A stretch of DNA of 64,000 nt from contig OY969553.1 in the NCBI GenBank assembly GCA_963700925.1, forward strand, positions 3,782,001 to 3,846,000, read 5' to 3'. The DNA comes from CAWJMD01 sp963700925. Lineage in GTDB: Bacteria > Actinomycetota > Actinomycetes > Actinomycetales > CAWJMD01. This document shows, one piece after another, positions 16,172-25,238 of this stretch. A program made the position numbers and the translations under genes. How positions within the stretch are numbered: position 1 is the first letter of the stretch; every line of letters begins with the position of its first letter. Below the pieces are notes generated by a model, which worked only from the letters and a program-made list of their open reading frames with translations, did not search any database and was not told the origin of the DNA.

Positions 16172-16849
16172 TCAGGCAGCGGCGACAGGCTCCGCGCCCA
16201 ACATCCTCAACGCCAGGTCGGCGTAGACCCGGCCGGTGTCCGCGGCGCTGTCGCGTCCGCGGGGGTCGAACCAGCGGGCGACGTCGACCGCCAGCGAGAG
16301 TATGGCGCGGGTCGCCTGGCGCGGGTGCGGCACCTGCAGGGTGCCGTCGGCGACCCCCTCCCGCACGACCTGCTCGACGCTGTCCTCCATCCGCCGGCGC
16401 AGGGTGCTGACGGCGGCGAGTGTCTGCTCGTCGAGCGATCGCAGCTCGTACTGCACGACGCGCGCCACGAGGTGGTGCTCCGCGTGCCAGGTGACGAACG
16501 CTGTGACCATGGCGTGCAGCCGGTCGAGCGCTGGTGCCTCCGTGCCGAGGGTCTCGTCGACCAGGGCGAGGGCTGCCTCATGGCCGGCCACGGAGAGGTG
16601 GGCCAGCAGCGCGTGCTTCGAGGGGTAGTGCACGTAGAGGCCGGCGGGCGACAGCCCGACTCGCGTGGCGATGTCGCGCGTCGTCGTCGCGTGGAAGCCC
16701 CGCGCCGCGAACGCCTCCGCCGCGGCCTTCAGCAGGCGGACGGCGGTCGGTGAGACGCCCGGCAGCGCGAGGGGCACATCGGGGAGGTCGGCCTGCTTCC
16801 CAGCAGAGTCGGCACGCGTTACCCTGCCGGTAAGCAAGCGCTTAGTCAT
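16172..16849 (-). CDS. TetR-family regulator of the adjacent acyl-CoA operon
   Basis: 225 aa from the ATG at 16849 (MTKRLL); an internal GTG near residue 24 could be the true start. The helix-turn-helix lies at about 40-85: AEAFAARGFHATTTRDIATR, then VGLSPAGLYVHYPSKHALL, the standard TetR signature. The C-terminal ligand domain (90-225) is helical. It is divergent from the acyl-CoA dehydrogenase gene, 48 bp away, and immediately precedes tesB. The arrangement implies local control of acyl-CoA catabolism, with an acyl-CoA as the likely inducer (inference from family habit). Confidence 0.88.
   Translation of the reverse strand: MTKRLLTGRVTRADSAGKQADLPDVPLALPGVSPTAVRLLKAAAEAFAARGFHATTTRDIATRVGLSPAGLYVHYPSKHALLAHLSVAGHEAALALVDETLGTEAPALDRLHAMVTAFVTWHAEHHLVARVVQYELRSLDEQTLAAVSTLRRRMEDSVEQVVREGVADGTLQVPHPRQATRAILSLAVDVARWFDPRGRDSAADTGRVYADLALRMLGAEPVAAA
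16831..16845. promoter_or_regulatory. Candidate TetR operator around palindrome AAGCGCTT
   Basis: TAAGCAAGCGCTTAG contains the perfect palindrome AAGCGCTT (16836-16843) and the wider TAAGC-N4-GCTTA. AGCAAGCGCTT is common in operators of actinobacterial TetR regulators of acyl-CoA genes. It lies 53-67 bp upstream of the dehydrogenase start and overlaps codons 2-6 of the annotated tetR frame. That suggests either autoregulation from inside the gene or a later tetR start. Confidence 0.45.
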
Positions 16850-16897
16850 GGTGGGACCGTACACCCCGGCAAGCACTACCGACCAGCAGGAGGAACC

Positions 16898-18043
16898 GTG
16901 CGCCGCACCATCTTCGAACCCGAGCACGAGGCTTTGCGGGCCAGCGCGAAGGAGTTCCTGGACCGGCACGTGCGGCCACGGATGGACGAGTTCATCGAGG
17001 CCAAGGCCCTGCCGCGCGACATCTGGATCGAGGCCGGCAAGCAGGGCCTGCTGGGGCTGCACGTGCCCGAGGAGTACGGCGGTGGCGGGGCCGACGACTA
17101 CCGCTTCGTCGTGGTCATCGCGGAGGAGCAGTCGAAGGTCTCGATGGCCATCTCGTCGTGCCTCGGCATCCACGCGGACGTGGTGGCGCCCTACCTGATC
17201 GAGCTCACCACCGACGAGCAGAAGGCACGCTGGCTCCCGCCGTTCTGCACGGGCGAGATGGTGACCGCGATCGGGATGACCGAGCCGGGCGGCGGGTCCG
17301 ACCTGGCGGCGCTCAAGACCACGGCTGTCCGCGACGGCGACGCCTACGTGCTGAACGGCTCGAAGACCTTCATCACCAACGGGTACAGCGCCGACCTCGT
17401 CATCGTCGCGGCGCGCACCGACCCGAGCAAGGGCGCCAAGGGCATCACGCTGTTCGGCGTCGAGGCCGGCATGGAGGGCTTCTCGCGCGGACGCAAGCTC
17501 GACAAGGTCGGCCAGACCGAGTCGGACACGGCCGAGCTGTTCTTCGAGAACGTCCGCGTGCCCGCCACGAACGTGATCGGCGAGGTCGACCGCGGGTTCA
17601 TCCACATGATGGAGTGGCTCGTTCAGGAGCGGGTCGGTGCGGCGGTCAGCAACCTCGCCCACGCGCGCCAGATCCTGGACGAGACGATCGAGTACGTGAA
17701 GGAGCGCAAGGCCTTCGGCCAGTCCGTCGGGTCGTTCCAGCACAACAAGTTCAAGATCGCGGAGATGGTGACGCAGGTCGACGTGACGCAGGCGTTCGTC
17801 GACGCGGCCGTGATGGAGCACTGCGCCGGCGAGCTGTCCGCTGTCGACGCTGCCAAGGCCAAGTGGTGGACCGCCCAGGTGCAGAACGACGTGCTCGACA
17901 CGTGCGTGCAGCTCTACGGCGGGTACGGCTTTATGAACGAGTACCGCGTGGCCAGGGCCTGGCGCGACGCCCGCGTCACCAAGATCTGGGCGGGGTCGAA
18001 CGAGATCATGAAGGAGATCATCGGCCGGGACCTCGGACTGTGA
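16898..18043 (+). CDS. Acyl-CoA dehydrogenase (long-chain/isovaleryl-type active site)
   Basis: 381 aa; GTG start with AGGAGGAACC upstream. FAD enzyme introducing a 2,3 double bond into acyl-CoA. The N-terminal helical domain is residues 1-120, the beta domain contains IGMTEPGGGSDLAALKTTAV (FAD/substrate) and FITNG, and the C-terminal domain contains YGGYGFMNEYRVARAWRDAR. At the position of the medium-chain catalytic Glu (YEGT) this protein has IWAGSNE, with Ala365. Glu244 in LVQERVGAAV occupies the place of the base in LCAD and isovaleryl-CoA dehydrogenase. It therefore probably prefers long or branched substrates. It is the first gene of a four-gene catabolic cluster. Confidence 0.93.
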   Translation: MRRTIFEPEHEALRASAKEFLDRHVRPRMDEFIEAKALPRDIWIEAGKQGLLGLHVPEEYGGGGADDYRFVVVIAEEQSKVSMAISSCLGIHADVVAPYLIELTTDEQKARWLPPFCTGEMVTAIGMTEPGGGSDLAALKTTAVRDGDAYVLNGSKTFITNGYSADLVIVAARTDPSKGAKGITLFGVEAGMEGFSRGRKLDKVGQTESDTAELFFENVRVPATNVIGEVDRGFIHMMEWLVQERVGAAVSNLAHARQILDETIEYVKERKAFGQSVGSFQHNKFKIAEMVTQVDVTQAFVDAAVMEHCAGELSAVDAAKAKWWTAQVQNDVLDTCVQLYGGYGFMNEYRVARAWRDARVTKIWAGSNEIMKEIIGRDLGL

Positions 18044-18101
18044 GCGAGCGGAGCGAGCGAACCAGAAGACATAGCGCGGCGCTCACGGCGAGGAACGAGC
18101 T

Positions 18102-18869
18102 GTGACCGGCGGACCCCAGCGACGGCTCGAGGGACGCACCGCACTCGTCACCGGCGCCAGCCGTGGCATCGGCCTCGCCGTCGCCCAGAGGCTGGTGGAC
18201 GAGGGTGCGCGCGTCGTCATCACGGCCCGCAAGCCCGGGCCACTGGCCGAGGCGGTCGAGGCACTCGGTGGCGCCGAGCATGCAGTGGCGGTGCCGGGCC
18301 GCGCCGACGACGCGGCCCACCAGGACGAGGCGATCGCTGCGGCGGTGGAGACGTTCGGCGGGCTCGACCTGCTGGTCAACAACACCGGCATCAACCCCGT
18401 CTACGGGTCACTCGTCGACATCGACCTCGACGTCGCGCGCAAGATCTTCGAGGTCAACGTCGTGTCGGCGCTGTCGTGGACGCAGAAGGCCTACCGGGCC
18501 GCGCTGGGCCAGAAGGGTGGCGCGGTGGTCAACGTCGCGTCGGTCGCCGGTGTCAGGCCGGCTACCGGGATCGCGTTCTACGGCGTCAGCAAGGCGGCTC
18601 TCATCCACCTCACGTCGTCGCTGGCGATCGAGCTCGCACCGAAGGTGCGGGTCAACGCCGTCGCCCCGGCGGTCGTGAAGACGCGGTTCGCCACGGCGCT
18701 GTACGAGGGTCGTGAGGCCGAGGTCGCGGCGGAGTACCCGCTCGCGCGCCTCGGAGAGCCTGAGGACATTGCGGGGGCGGTGGCGTACCTGCTGTCGGAC
18801 GACGCCGCATGGACAACCGGTCAGACCCTGGTGGTCGACGGGGGAATCACCGAGCGAGGAGGACTGTGA
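18102..18869 (+). CDS. Short-chain dehydrogenase/reductase (FabG-like)
   Basis: 255 aa, GTG start. Classical SDR: cofactor loop TGASRGIGLA at about 17-26, NNTG (in place of NNAG), catalytic Ser in NVASVAG, YGVSK (Tyr-x3-Lys), and the C-terminal YLLSDDAAWTTGQTLVVDGG. The Arg in ITARKPG after beta2 suggests NADP(H). It is 58 bp after the acyl-CoA dehydrogenase and its stop overlaps the following gene's ATG by one base. It likely acts as a 3-hydroxyacyl-CoA dehydrogenase or beta-ketoacyl reductase in the operon. The spacer 18044-18101 contains the low-complexity repeat GAGCGAGCGGAGCGAGCG. Confidence 0.9.
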   Translation: MTGGPQRRLEGRTALVTGASRGIGLAVAQRLVDEGARVVITARKPGPLAEAVEALGGAEHAVAVPGRADDAAHQDEAIAAAVETFGGLDLLVNNTGINPVYGSLVDIDLDVARKIFEVNVVSALSWTQKAYRAALGQKGGAVVNVASVAGVRPATGIAFYGVSKAALIHLTSSLAIELAPKVRVNAVAPAVVKTRFATALYEGREAEVAAEYPLARLGEPEDIAGAVAYLLSDDAAWTTGQTLVVDGGITERGGL

Positions 18870-19903
18870 TGAGCGCGGCCGAGATGGAGACCCAGAGCGT
18901 GCCGGACACCATGAGCGCCTGGCGCGTCGAGCGACTGGGCGCACCGTCCGAGGCCATGGCCCTCGGGGAGGCGCCGGTGCCGGAACCCGGCCGCGGACAG
19001 GTGCTGGTGCAGGTCGCCGCCACAGCGCTGCAGTTCCCTGACGTGCTGATGGTGGCCGGCCAGTATCAAGTGCGGCCCCCGCTGCCGTTCACCCCCGGCG
19101 TCGAGGTCTGCGGCCGGGTCGTCGCGGTCGGAGAGGGGGTCGACGCTGCGCGGGTAGGACGGCGGGTGCTCGGGGTCACCGACGTTCCCGACGGCGGCCT
19201 CGCGGAGTACGCGCTCTCGCCGTCCGCCGGTGTCTTCGACGCGCCCGACGGGCTCGACGACGCCGAGGCAGCGAGCATGCACATCGCGTACCAGACCGGC
19301 TGGTTCGGCCTGCACCGACGTGCGCACCTCCGCGACGGGGAGACCCTGCTTGTGCACGCCGCCGCCGGCGGTGTCGGGAGTGCCGCGGTGCAGCTCGGTC
19401 GAGCAGCCGGTGCTCGTGTCATCGCGGTGGTCGGCGGAGCCGAGAAGGTCTCAGTGGCAAAGGATCTGGGTGCCGACATCGTCATCGACCGGAGGGTCGA
19501 CGACATCGTTGGTGCGGTCAAGGACGCGACCGGTGGACGGGGCGCCGACGTGGTCTACGACCCCGTTGGCGGGCCTGCCTTCGAGGCGTCGACCAAGGTC
19601 GTCGCGTTCGAGGGGCGCATCGTGGTCGTCGGCTTCGCGAGCGGCGCCATCCCGTCCCCGCCTCTCGCGCACGCGCTGGTCAAGAACTACTCGCTGCTGG
19701 GCCTGCACTGGGGCCTCTACCAGTCGAAGGCCCCCGAGCTCGTCGTCGAAGCGCATGAGCGCCTGACGCAGCTGGTGGCCGACGGCATCGTGCGTCCCCT
19801 GGTGTCGCAGCGGCTCTCGCTGGGCGAGGCGGCACGCGGACTCGACGAGCTGGCTGCAGGCCGTACCACCGGCCGTGTCGTCGTGGAGGTGTCGGGTGCC
19901 TGA
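18869..19903 (+). CDS. NADPH:quinone oxidoreductase-like zinc-independent MDR enzyme
   Basis: 344 aa from the ATG at 18869 (TGATG overlap with the SDR; GGAGGA upstream). The N-terminal GroES-like domain runs to about residue 125 (TALQFPDVLMVAGQYQ, PFTPGVEVCGRV), with no zinc-ligand cysteine cluster. The Rossmann part contains the dinucleotide motif HAAAGGVGSAAVQLGRAAGA and GRGADVVYDPVGG. This is the QOR/crotonyl-CoA reductase-like branch of the MDR superfamily. In this operon it could reduce an enoyl-CoA or quinone; the sequence alone does not decide. Co-transcribed with the flanking SDR genes. Confidence 0.88.
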   Translation: MSAAEMETQSVPDTMSAWRVERLGAPSEAMALGEAPVPEPGRGQVLVQVAATALQFPDVLMVAGQYQVRPPLPFTPGVEVCGRVVAVGEGVDAARVGRRVLGVTDVPDGGLAEYALSPSAGVFDAPDGLDDAEAASMHIAYQTGWFGLHRRAHLRDGETLLVHAAAGGVGSAAVQLGRAAGARVIAVVGGAEKVSVAKDLGADIVIDRRVDDIVGAVKDATGGRGADVVYDPVGGPAFEASTKVVAFEGRIVVVGFASGAIPSPPLAHALVKNYSLLGLHWGLYQSKAPELVVEAHERLTQLVADGIVRPLVSQRLSLGEAARGLDELAAGRTTGRVVVEVSGA

Positions 19904-20699
19904 GCCGCTGAAGCTGAGCGATGCCGGGGTGGTCGTCACCGGGGCCGCCTCGGGCATCGGCCTGGGGTTGGCGACGCGCTTCGTGGCCGAGGGAGCGCGC
20001 GTGGTGCTGTGCGACCGCGACGCCGATGCCCTCGCCGCTGCAGCGTCCGAGCTCGAGGACAGTCACGTCCACACAGTCGTCGCCGACGTCGGCACCGCCG
20101 CAGGCACCTCGCGGCTCGTCGCTGAGGCCCATGTGCACCTCGGCGACATCGACCTGTTCTGCGCCAACGCCGGCATCGCGCCGACCGGTGGCATCGTCGG
20201 CCGGAACGTCGCCTCGCCGGAGGCCTGGCAGGCCTCGTGGGACGTGAACGTCATGTCGCACGTGCACGCGGCGCAGGCGCTCCTTCCTGCGTGGCTGGAG
20301 CGGGGACGCGGCCACTTCCTGGCCACCGCCTCAGCGGCGGGGCTGCTCACCATGCTCGGCAGCGCGCCGTATGCGGTCAGCAAGCACGCCGTCCTCGCGT
20401 TCGCCGAGTGGCTGCGGGCCAGCTACGACCACCGCGGTGTCACGGTGCAGGCGCTGTGCCCGCAGGGGGTTCGCACGCCGATGCTCGACGGCACGGGCGC
20501 GGTCGGGCGGCTCCTGCTCGAACCGGGCTCCGTCAGCGTCGAGGAGGTCGCGCAGACCGTGATCGACGCGTTCGCCGACGGCAGGTTCCTCGTACTGCCG
20601 CATCCCGAGGTCGCGGGCTTCGTGCGCGACAAGGCCGCCGACCACGACTCCTGGCTCGGCGCCATGAACCACCTGCAGCAAAAGCTCGAGGACCGCTAG
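19896..20699 (+). CDS. Short-chain dehydrogenase/reductase, second copy in operon
   Basis: 267 aa from the GTG at 19896, overlapping the previous stop by 8 bases, with GGAGG just upstream. The SDR fold is intact: TGAASGIGLGLA cofactor loop, CDRDAD after beta2 (Asp suggests NAD), CANAG, catalytic Ser in TASAAGL, and YAVSKHA (Tyr-x3-Lys). The sequence then contains LCPQGVRTPMLDG. This is another family branch from the FabG-like gene 18102-18869, so the two are probably not duplicates but act at different steps. It is the last gene of the acyl-CoA operon; hrpA starts 27 bp later. Confidence 0.88.
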   Translation: MPEPLKLSDAGVVVTGAASGIGLGLATRFVAEGARVVLCDRDADALAAAASELEDSHVHTVVADVGTAAGTSRLVAEAHVHLGDIDLFCANAGIAPTGGIVGRNVASPEAWQASWDVNVMSHVHAAQALLPAWLERGRGHFLATASAAGLLTMLGSAPYAVSKHAVLAFAEWLRASYDHRGVTVQALCPQGVRTPMLDGTGAVGRLLLEPGSVSVEEVAQTVIDAFADGRFLVLPHPEVAGFVRDKAADHDSWLGAMNHLQQKLEDR

Positions 20700-20726
20700 A
20701 CCCGCCGCACCTAGAATGGTGCGGCG

Positions 20727-23700
20727 ATGTCCGAGGCTCCTGGTGCAACCCCGTCCACCGGGGTGATCACCTATCCGCCCGAGCTGCCGGTCAGCCAGCG
20801 CCGCAAGGAGATCGCCGCGGCCATCCGCGACCACCAGGTCGTGATCGTGGCGGGCGAGACGGGTTCGGGCAAGACGACGCAGATCCCCAAGATCTGTCTC
20901 GAGCTCGGACGGGGACAGTCCGGCTTGATCGGCCACACGCAGCCGCGCCGCATCGCTGCGCGGTCGGTGGCGGAGCGCATCGCGGAGGAGCTCGGCAGCG
21001 AGCTCGGCGCCCGGGTCGGGTACACCGTCCGGTTCACCGACCGGGTCAGCGCCGGCACCCAGGTGCGGCTGATGACGGACGGCATCCTGCTCGCCGAGAT
21101 CCAGCGCGACCCGATGCTCCGCCGCTACGACACCCTCATCGTCGACGAGGCGCACGAGCGCAGCCTCAACATCGACTTCATCCTCGGCTACCTGCACCAG
21201 CTGATGCCCCGACGACCCGACCTCAAGGTCATCATCACGTCGGCCACGATCGACTCGGCCCGGTTCAGTGCGCACTTCGGCGACGCGCCCGTGGTCGAGG
21301 TGACGGGCCGCACGTACCCCGTCGAGGTGCGGTACCGCCCCGTCGTCGACCCGGATGCACCGGCCGGCGACCCGGCCGCCGACCCCGACCGCGACCAGGT
21401 CAGCGCCATCGTCGACGCCGTCGGCGAGCTGCAGCGCGAGGGCCCGGGCGACGTATTGGTGTTCCTATCGGGGGAGCGCGAGATCCGAGACACCGCAGAC
21501 GCTCTCGGCGACGCCGTGCGGGCCGGCCAGCTGCGCGAGACCGAGGTGCTCCCGCTCTTCGCCCGGCTCTCGGCCGCCGAACAGCACCGGGTGTTCGCAT
21601 CCCATCCGGGCCGACGCGTGGTGCTGGCGACCAACGTCGCCGAGACGTCGCTGACGGTGCCGGGCATCCGGTACGTGGTCGACCCGGGCACTGCGCGGAT
21701 CTCGCGGTACAGCCTGCGCACGAAGGTGCAGCGGCTGCCGATCGAACCGGTCTCGCAGGCGTCGGCACGCCAACGCGCCGGGCGCTGCGGCCGCGTCGCC
21801 GACGGCGTCTGCATCCGGCTCTACACCGAGGACGACTTCGACTCCCGTCCAGAGTTCACGGACCCCGAGATCCTTCGCACGAACCTGGCGTCGGTGATCC
21901 TGCAGATGACCGCTATCGGACTGGGAGACATCGCCGCGTTCCCGTTCGTCGACCCGCCCGACCGTCGCAGCGTGCGGGACGGTGTCGCGCTGCTCGAGGA
22001 GCTGGGAGCCCTACGGCTCGAAGGCGACACGCGGGGGCGGCCGTCGAAGGGCGGTCGCCTGACGCCGCTCGGACGTCGGCTCGTTCGCTTGCCGGTGGAC
22101 CCCCGGCTGGCACGCATGGTGCTGGAGGCGGACCGGCTCGGGTGCGTGGCCGAGGTGCTGGTGATCGCGGCGGCGCTCTCCATCCAGGACCCGCGTGAGC
22201 GGCCGTTGGAGCACCAGCAGGCGGCCGACGAGTCGCACCGCCGGTTCGCGGACGAGCGGTCCGACTTCATGGCTCACCTGAACCTGTGGAACTACCTCCG
22301 CGAGCAGCAGGATGCCTTGTCATCCAGCGCCTTTCGCCGAATGTGCAAGCGCGAGTTCCTGCACTACCTGCGCATCCGCGAGTGGCAGGACCTCCACTCG
22401 CAGCTGCGCCGCGTCGTCCGAGACCTCAAGATCACGGTCTCGCGGACGGCGGACCCGGCAGTCGAAGGCGCCGAGGTCGATGCCGACCGCGTGCACCAAG
22501 CGCTATTGGCCGGCTTGCTCTCCCACGTCGGCATGCAGGACGAGCGCGCCTCTGCGAGAAGCGGTCAGGCCGGTGGTACACAACGGCAGGGAGGTCGCAG
22601 GCCCCTGCGCGAGTACCAGGGAGCCCATGGCATCAGGTTCGCGATCTTCCCCGGCTCGGCCCTGGCGAAGAAGCCGCCTGAGTGGGTGGTGGCTGGTGAG
22701 CTCGTGGAGACGTCGCGTCTGTGGGCACGCACCGTGGCGCGCGTCGAGCCCGAGTGGGTCGAGCAGATCGCGGCACACCTGGTGAAGCGCAGCTGGTCCG
22801 AACCGCACTGGTCCGCGCGACGAGGCTCAGTGGTGGCGAAGGAGAAGGTCACCCTGTACGGCGTGCCGCTGGTCGCCGACCGCACGGTGACGTATGGCCG
22901 TATCGACCCGATGACCAGTCGAGAGTTGTTCATTCGTCACGCGCTGGTGGAAGGCGACTGGCGCACACGGCACGACTTCTTCCACGAGAACCGCCGGCTG
23001 CTGGACGATGTCGGCGAGCTGGAGCACCGTGCGCGACGGCGAGACATCGTGGTGGACGACGAGGCCCTCTTCGCCTTCTACGACAAGCGGATCCCCGAGC
23101 ACGTGGTGTCGGGTGCCCACTTCGACTCGTGGTGGAAGAAGGCTCGGCGCTCGACTCCCGAGCTGCTGACCTTCACCGAGGACGACCTGGTCGACACCGC
23201 CGCTGACCAGGTCAGCCAGAGCGACTTCCCCGACCGGTGGGTGCTCGACGGTTTGGAACTGCCGCTGTCGTACCGGTTCGAGCCCGGCGCGGACGACGAC
23301 GGAGTGACCGTGACGGTGCCGGCGGCAGTGCTCAACCAGGTTCCGAACGAGACCTTCGAGTGGCAGGTGCCCGGGCTGCGGCACGAGCTCGTGACGTCGC
23401 TGATCCGCTCACTCCCCAAGCCGGTGCGACGTCACCTCGCCCCGGCGCCCGACAATGCCGCGCTGGCTCTCCAGCGACTCGAGCCGAGTTCCGAGCCGCT
23501 GCTGCCGGCGCTGTCGCGAGAGCTGTCGAGGCTTGGTGGCGTCGACGTCCCGGTTGACGCCTTCGACTGGGAGAAGGTGCCGGGCCACCTCCGTGTGCGG
23601 GTCAAGGTCACGGGGGAGAGGGGGCGCGAGGTGGCGGCCGGCAAGGTGGTCGAGGACGTCGGACGAGTGGCCGCCAGCACTGTGCGAGAGGCGATCTCGG

Positions 23701-24593
23701 CTGCAGCGAGGTCGGCCGGCGTCGAGGTCGACGACCTCAAGGGGTGGACGATCGGCGACCTGCCCCGCGCGTTCGAGGGCGTCGGCGCCGGCGGGCCGGT
23801 GACCGGTTATCCGTCCTTGGTCGACGACGGCGGACGGGTCCACGTGCGCGTGCTGCCGTCGCAGGCCGAGCAGGCGCGCGCGATGCGGGCGGGTACGCGT
23901 CGCCTGCTCCTCGCCTCGGTCTCGGTGCCCTCGACCGCCGACCTGACGGACGGGTGGGACACCGCAGACCGGCTCGCTCTCACCCGCGCACCGCACGGGT
24001 CCCTGGCCGCGCTGATGTACGACTGCGTGGGTGCAGCCGTCGACGACATCGTCGCTCGCCACGGTGGACCCGTCTGGGACGCAGCCGGTTTCGAGCGGCT
24101 CGTCGCCGCGGCTCGGCAGGAGGTTCGGCCGGCGACGTCTGACGTGCTGCGCCTCGTCGCGCGCATCCTGGCGAGCGCACGCGAGGTGGAGGGGGCCATC
24201 AAGGAGTCGACGTCGATGGCTGCCCTGCCTGCGCTCACCGACGCACGCGAGCACCTGGTCCGATTGGTTCATCCCGGCTTCGTGACGTCGGCGGGGCGGT
24301 CTCGGCTGCCTGATCTGCAGCGCTACCTCCGCGCGCTCCTGCGTCGCGTCGAGGTCGTGGCCGCGCAGCCCCAGCGCGACGCCCAGCATCTCTGGGTGGT
24401 GCAGGAGACCGAGGCCGAGTGGGACCGGGCCGTCGCCTCAGCGTCCCTCGACAGCCCTGCTCGTGACGCCCTCGACGACGTGCGATGGATGCTCGAGGAG
24501 CTGCGCGTCAGCCTGTTCGCCCAGGGCATCGGAACACCGAAGCCGGTATCGCCTCAGCGCGTCCGCAAGGCCATCGCCGCTGCGGCTGGCTGA
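20727..24593 (+). CDS. hrpA: ATP-dependent RNA helicase HrpA (DEAH box)
   Basis: 1288 aa, close to the E. coli length of 1300. Motif I GETGSGKTTQ at 43-52, motif Ia TQPRRIAA, motif II DEAH at 140-143 (DEAHERSLNIDF), motif III TSATID, motif V ATNVAETSLTVPGI, motif VI QRAGRCGR. After the helicase core come the winged-helix/HA2 region, an OB-like segment (about 540-620), and a long C-terminal HrpA-specific domain (DUF3418-like) from about 690 to the end. HrpA unwinds structured mRNA and can rescue collided ribosomes. It has no close regulatory signals; the weak start region has no obvious Shine-Dalgarno. Confidence 0.96.
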   Translation: MSEAPGATPSTGVITYPPELPVSQRRKEIAAAIRDHQVVIVAGETGSGKTTQIPKICLELGRGQSGLIGHTQPRRIAARSVAERIAEELGSELGARVGYTVRFTDRVSAGTQVRLMTDGILLAEIQRDPMLRRYDTLIVDEAHERSLNIDFILGYLHQLMPRRPDLKVIITSATIDSARFSAHFGDAPVVEVTGRTYPVEVRYRPVVDPDAPAGDPAADPDRDQVSAIVDAVGELQREGPGDVLVFLSGEREIRDTADALGDAVRAGQLRETEVLPLFARLSAAEQHRVFASHPGRRVVLATNVAETSLTVPGIRYVVDPGTARISRYSLRTKVQRLPIEPVSQASARQRAGRCGRVADGVCIRLYTEDDFDSRPEFTDPEILRTNLASVILQMTAIGLGDIAAFPFVDPPDRRSVRDGVALLEELGALRLEGDTRGRPSKGGRLTPLGRRLVRLPVDPRLARMVLEADRLGCVAEVLVIAAALSIQDPRERPLEHQQAADESHRRFADERSDFMAHLNLWNYLREQQDALSSSAFRRMCKREFLHYLRIREWQDLHSQLRRVVRDLKITVSRTADPAVEGAEVDADRVHQALLAGLLSHVGMQDERASARSGQAGGTQRQGGRRPLREYQGAHGIRFAIFPGSALAKKPPEWVVAGELVETSRLWARTVARVEPEWVEQIAAHLVKRSWSEPHWSARRGSVVAKEKVTLYGVPLVADRTVTYGRIDPMTSRELFIRHALVEGDWRTRHDFFHENRRLLDDVGELEHRARRRDIVVDDEALFAFYDKRIPEHVVSGAHFDSWWKKARRSTPELLTFTEDDLVDTAADQVSQSDFPDRWVLDGLELPLSYRFEPGADDDGVTVTVPAAVLNQVPNETFEWQVPGLRHELVTSLIRSLPKPVRRHLAPAPDNAALALQRLEPSSEPLLPALSRELSRLGGVDVPVDAFDWEKVPGHLRVRVKVTGERGREVAAGKVVEDVGRVAASTVREAISAAARSAGVEVDDLKGWTIGDLPRAFEGVGAGGPVTGYPSLVDDGGRVHVRVLPSQAEQARAMRAGTRRLLLASVSVPSTADLTDGWDTADRLALTRAPHGSLAALMYDCVGAAVDDIVARHGGPVWDAAGFERLVAAARQEVRPATSDVLRLVARILASAREVEGAIKESTSMAALPALTDAREHLVRLVHPGFVTSAGRSRLPDLQRYLRALLRRVEVVAAQPQRDAQHLWVVQETEAEWDRAVASASLDSPARDALDDVRWMLEELRVSLFAQGIGTPKPVSPQRVRKAIAAAAG

Positions 24594-24597
24594 CCCA

Positions 24598-24660
24598 CCG
24601 CGAGATCTCGCAAACGGCACGATGCGCTCGCGGGATGGTGAGTCTGGTGAGATCTCGCGG
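24598..24660. repeat. 12-bp perfect inverted repeat with 39-nt loop
   Basis: CCGCGAGATCTC (24598-24609) and GAGATCTCGCGG (24649-24660) are exact reverse complements. Each arm also contains the self-palindrome GAGATCTC. The pair starts 5 bp after the hrpA stop and ends 69 bp before the thioesterase start. It might form a large terminator hairpin for hrpA, or two binding sites for one dimeric regulator. Confidence 0.6.
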
Positions 24661-24728
24661 CAGAGGACGGTCGACTCGCGGAGGCGGGGCGCCTGCCGGG
24701 CCTGGCGCCGGTGCGACACAATGCCGTC

Positions 24729-25238
24729 GTGGCTCGACTACGGATCATGACCCCCCTGCGCTGGTCAGACATGGACGCCTACGGACACGTGAACAACGTC
24801 CAGTTCCTGCGGCTGTTGGAGGACGCGCGCGTGATCGCCTTCCACGGTCACGATGCCGACGACGGCGGCTCGATGGTGTCCACCGGGCTGCTCGTCGCCC
24901 GGCACGAGATCGACTACGTGGTGCCCCTGCACTACCGGCCGGAGCCGGTCGCGATCGACCTCTGGGTCAGCGAGCTCGGGGGAGCGACCTTCGAGATGGG
25001 CTACGAGGTGCTGGACGACGAGGTACCCGGCGACGCCGAGAGCAAGAAGAAGGTCTACGCACGCGCGGAGTCGACCATGGTGGCCGTCGACCTCGACAGC
25101 GGACGCCCGCGCCGCTTCACCGAGGCCGAGGTGGGCAACCTCAAGGCGATCTGGGACGACCCCGCCCCACTGCGTCGCCGCGTCAGGGAACAGCGACGAG
25201 CCAGGTCGGCTGCGACGGGTGCCACCTCCGGTGGCTGA
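24729..25238 (+). CDS. Acyl-CoA thioesterase, single-hotdog 4HBT type
   Basis: 169 aa from the GTG at 24729; ATG 24747 is an alternative. The YbgC/4HBT signature is clear: LRWSDMDAYGHVNNVQFLRL with catalytic Asp and the following helix, then HEIDYVVPLHYRPEPVAIDL and FEMGYEVLDD. The tail is basic (RRRVREQRRARSAA). It hydrolyses acyl-CoA of unknown chain length. The stop overlaps the next gene's GTG by 8 bases, so translation of the two is coupled. Confidence 0.88.
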   Translation: MARLRIMTPLRWSDMDAYGHVNNVQFLRLLEDARVIAFHGHDADDGGSMVSTGLLVARHEIDYVVPLHYRPEPVAIDLWVSELGGATFEMGYEVLDDEVPGDAESKKKVYARAESTMVAVDLDSGRPRRFTEAEVGNLKAIWDDPAPLRRRVREQRRARSAATGATSGG

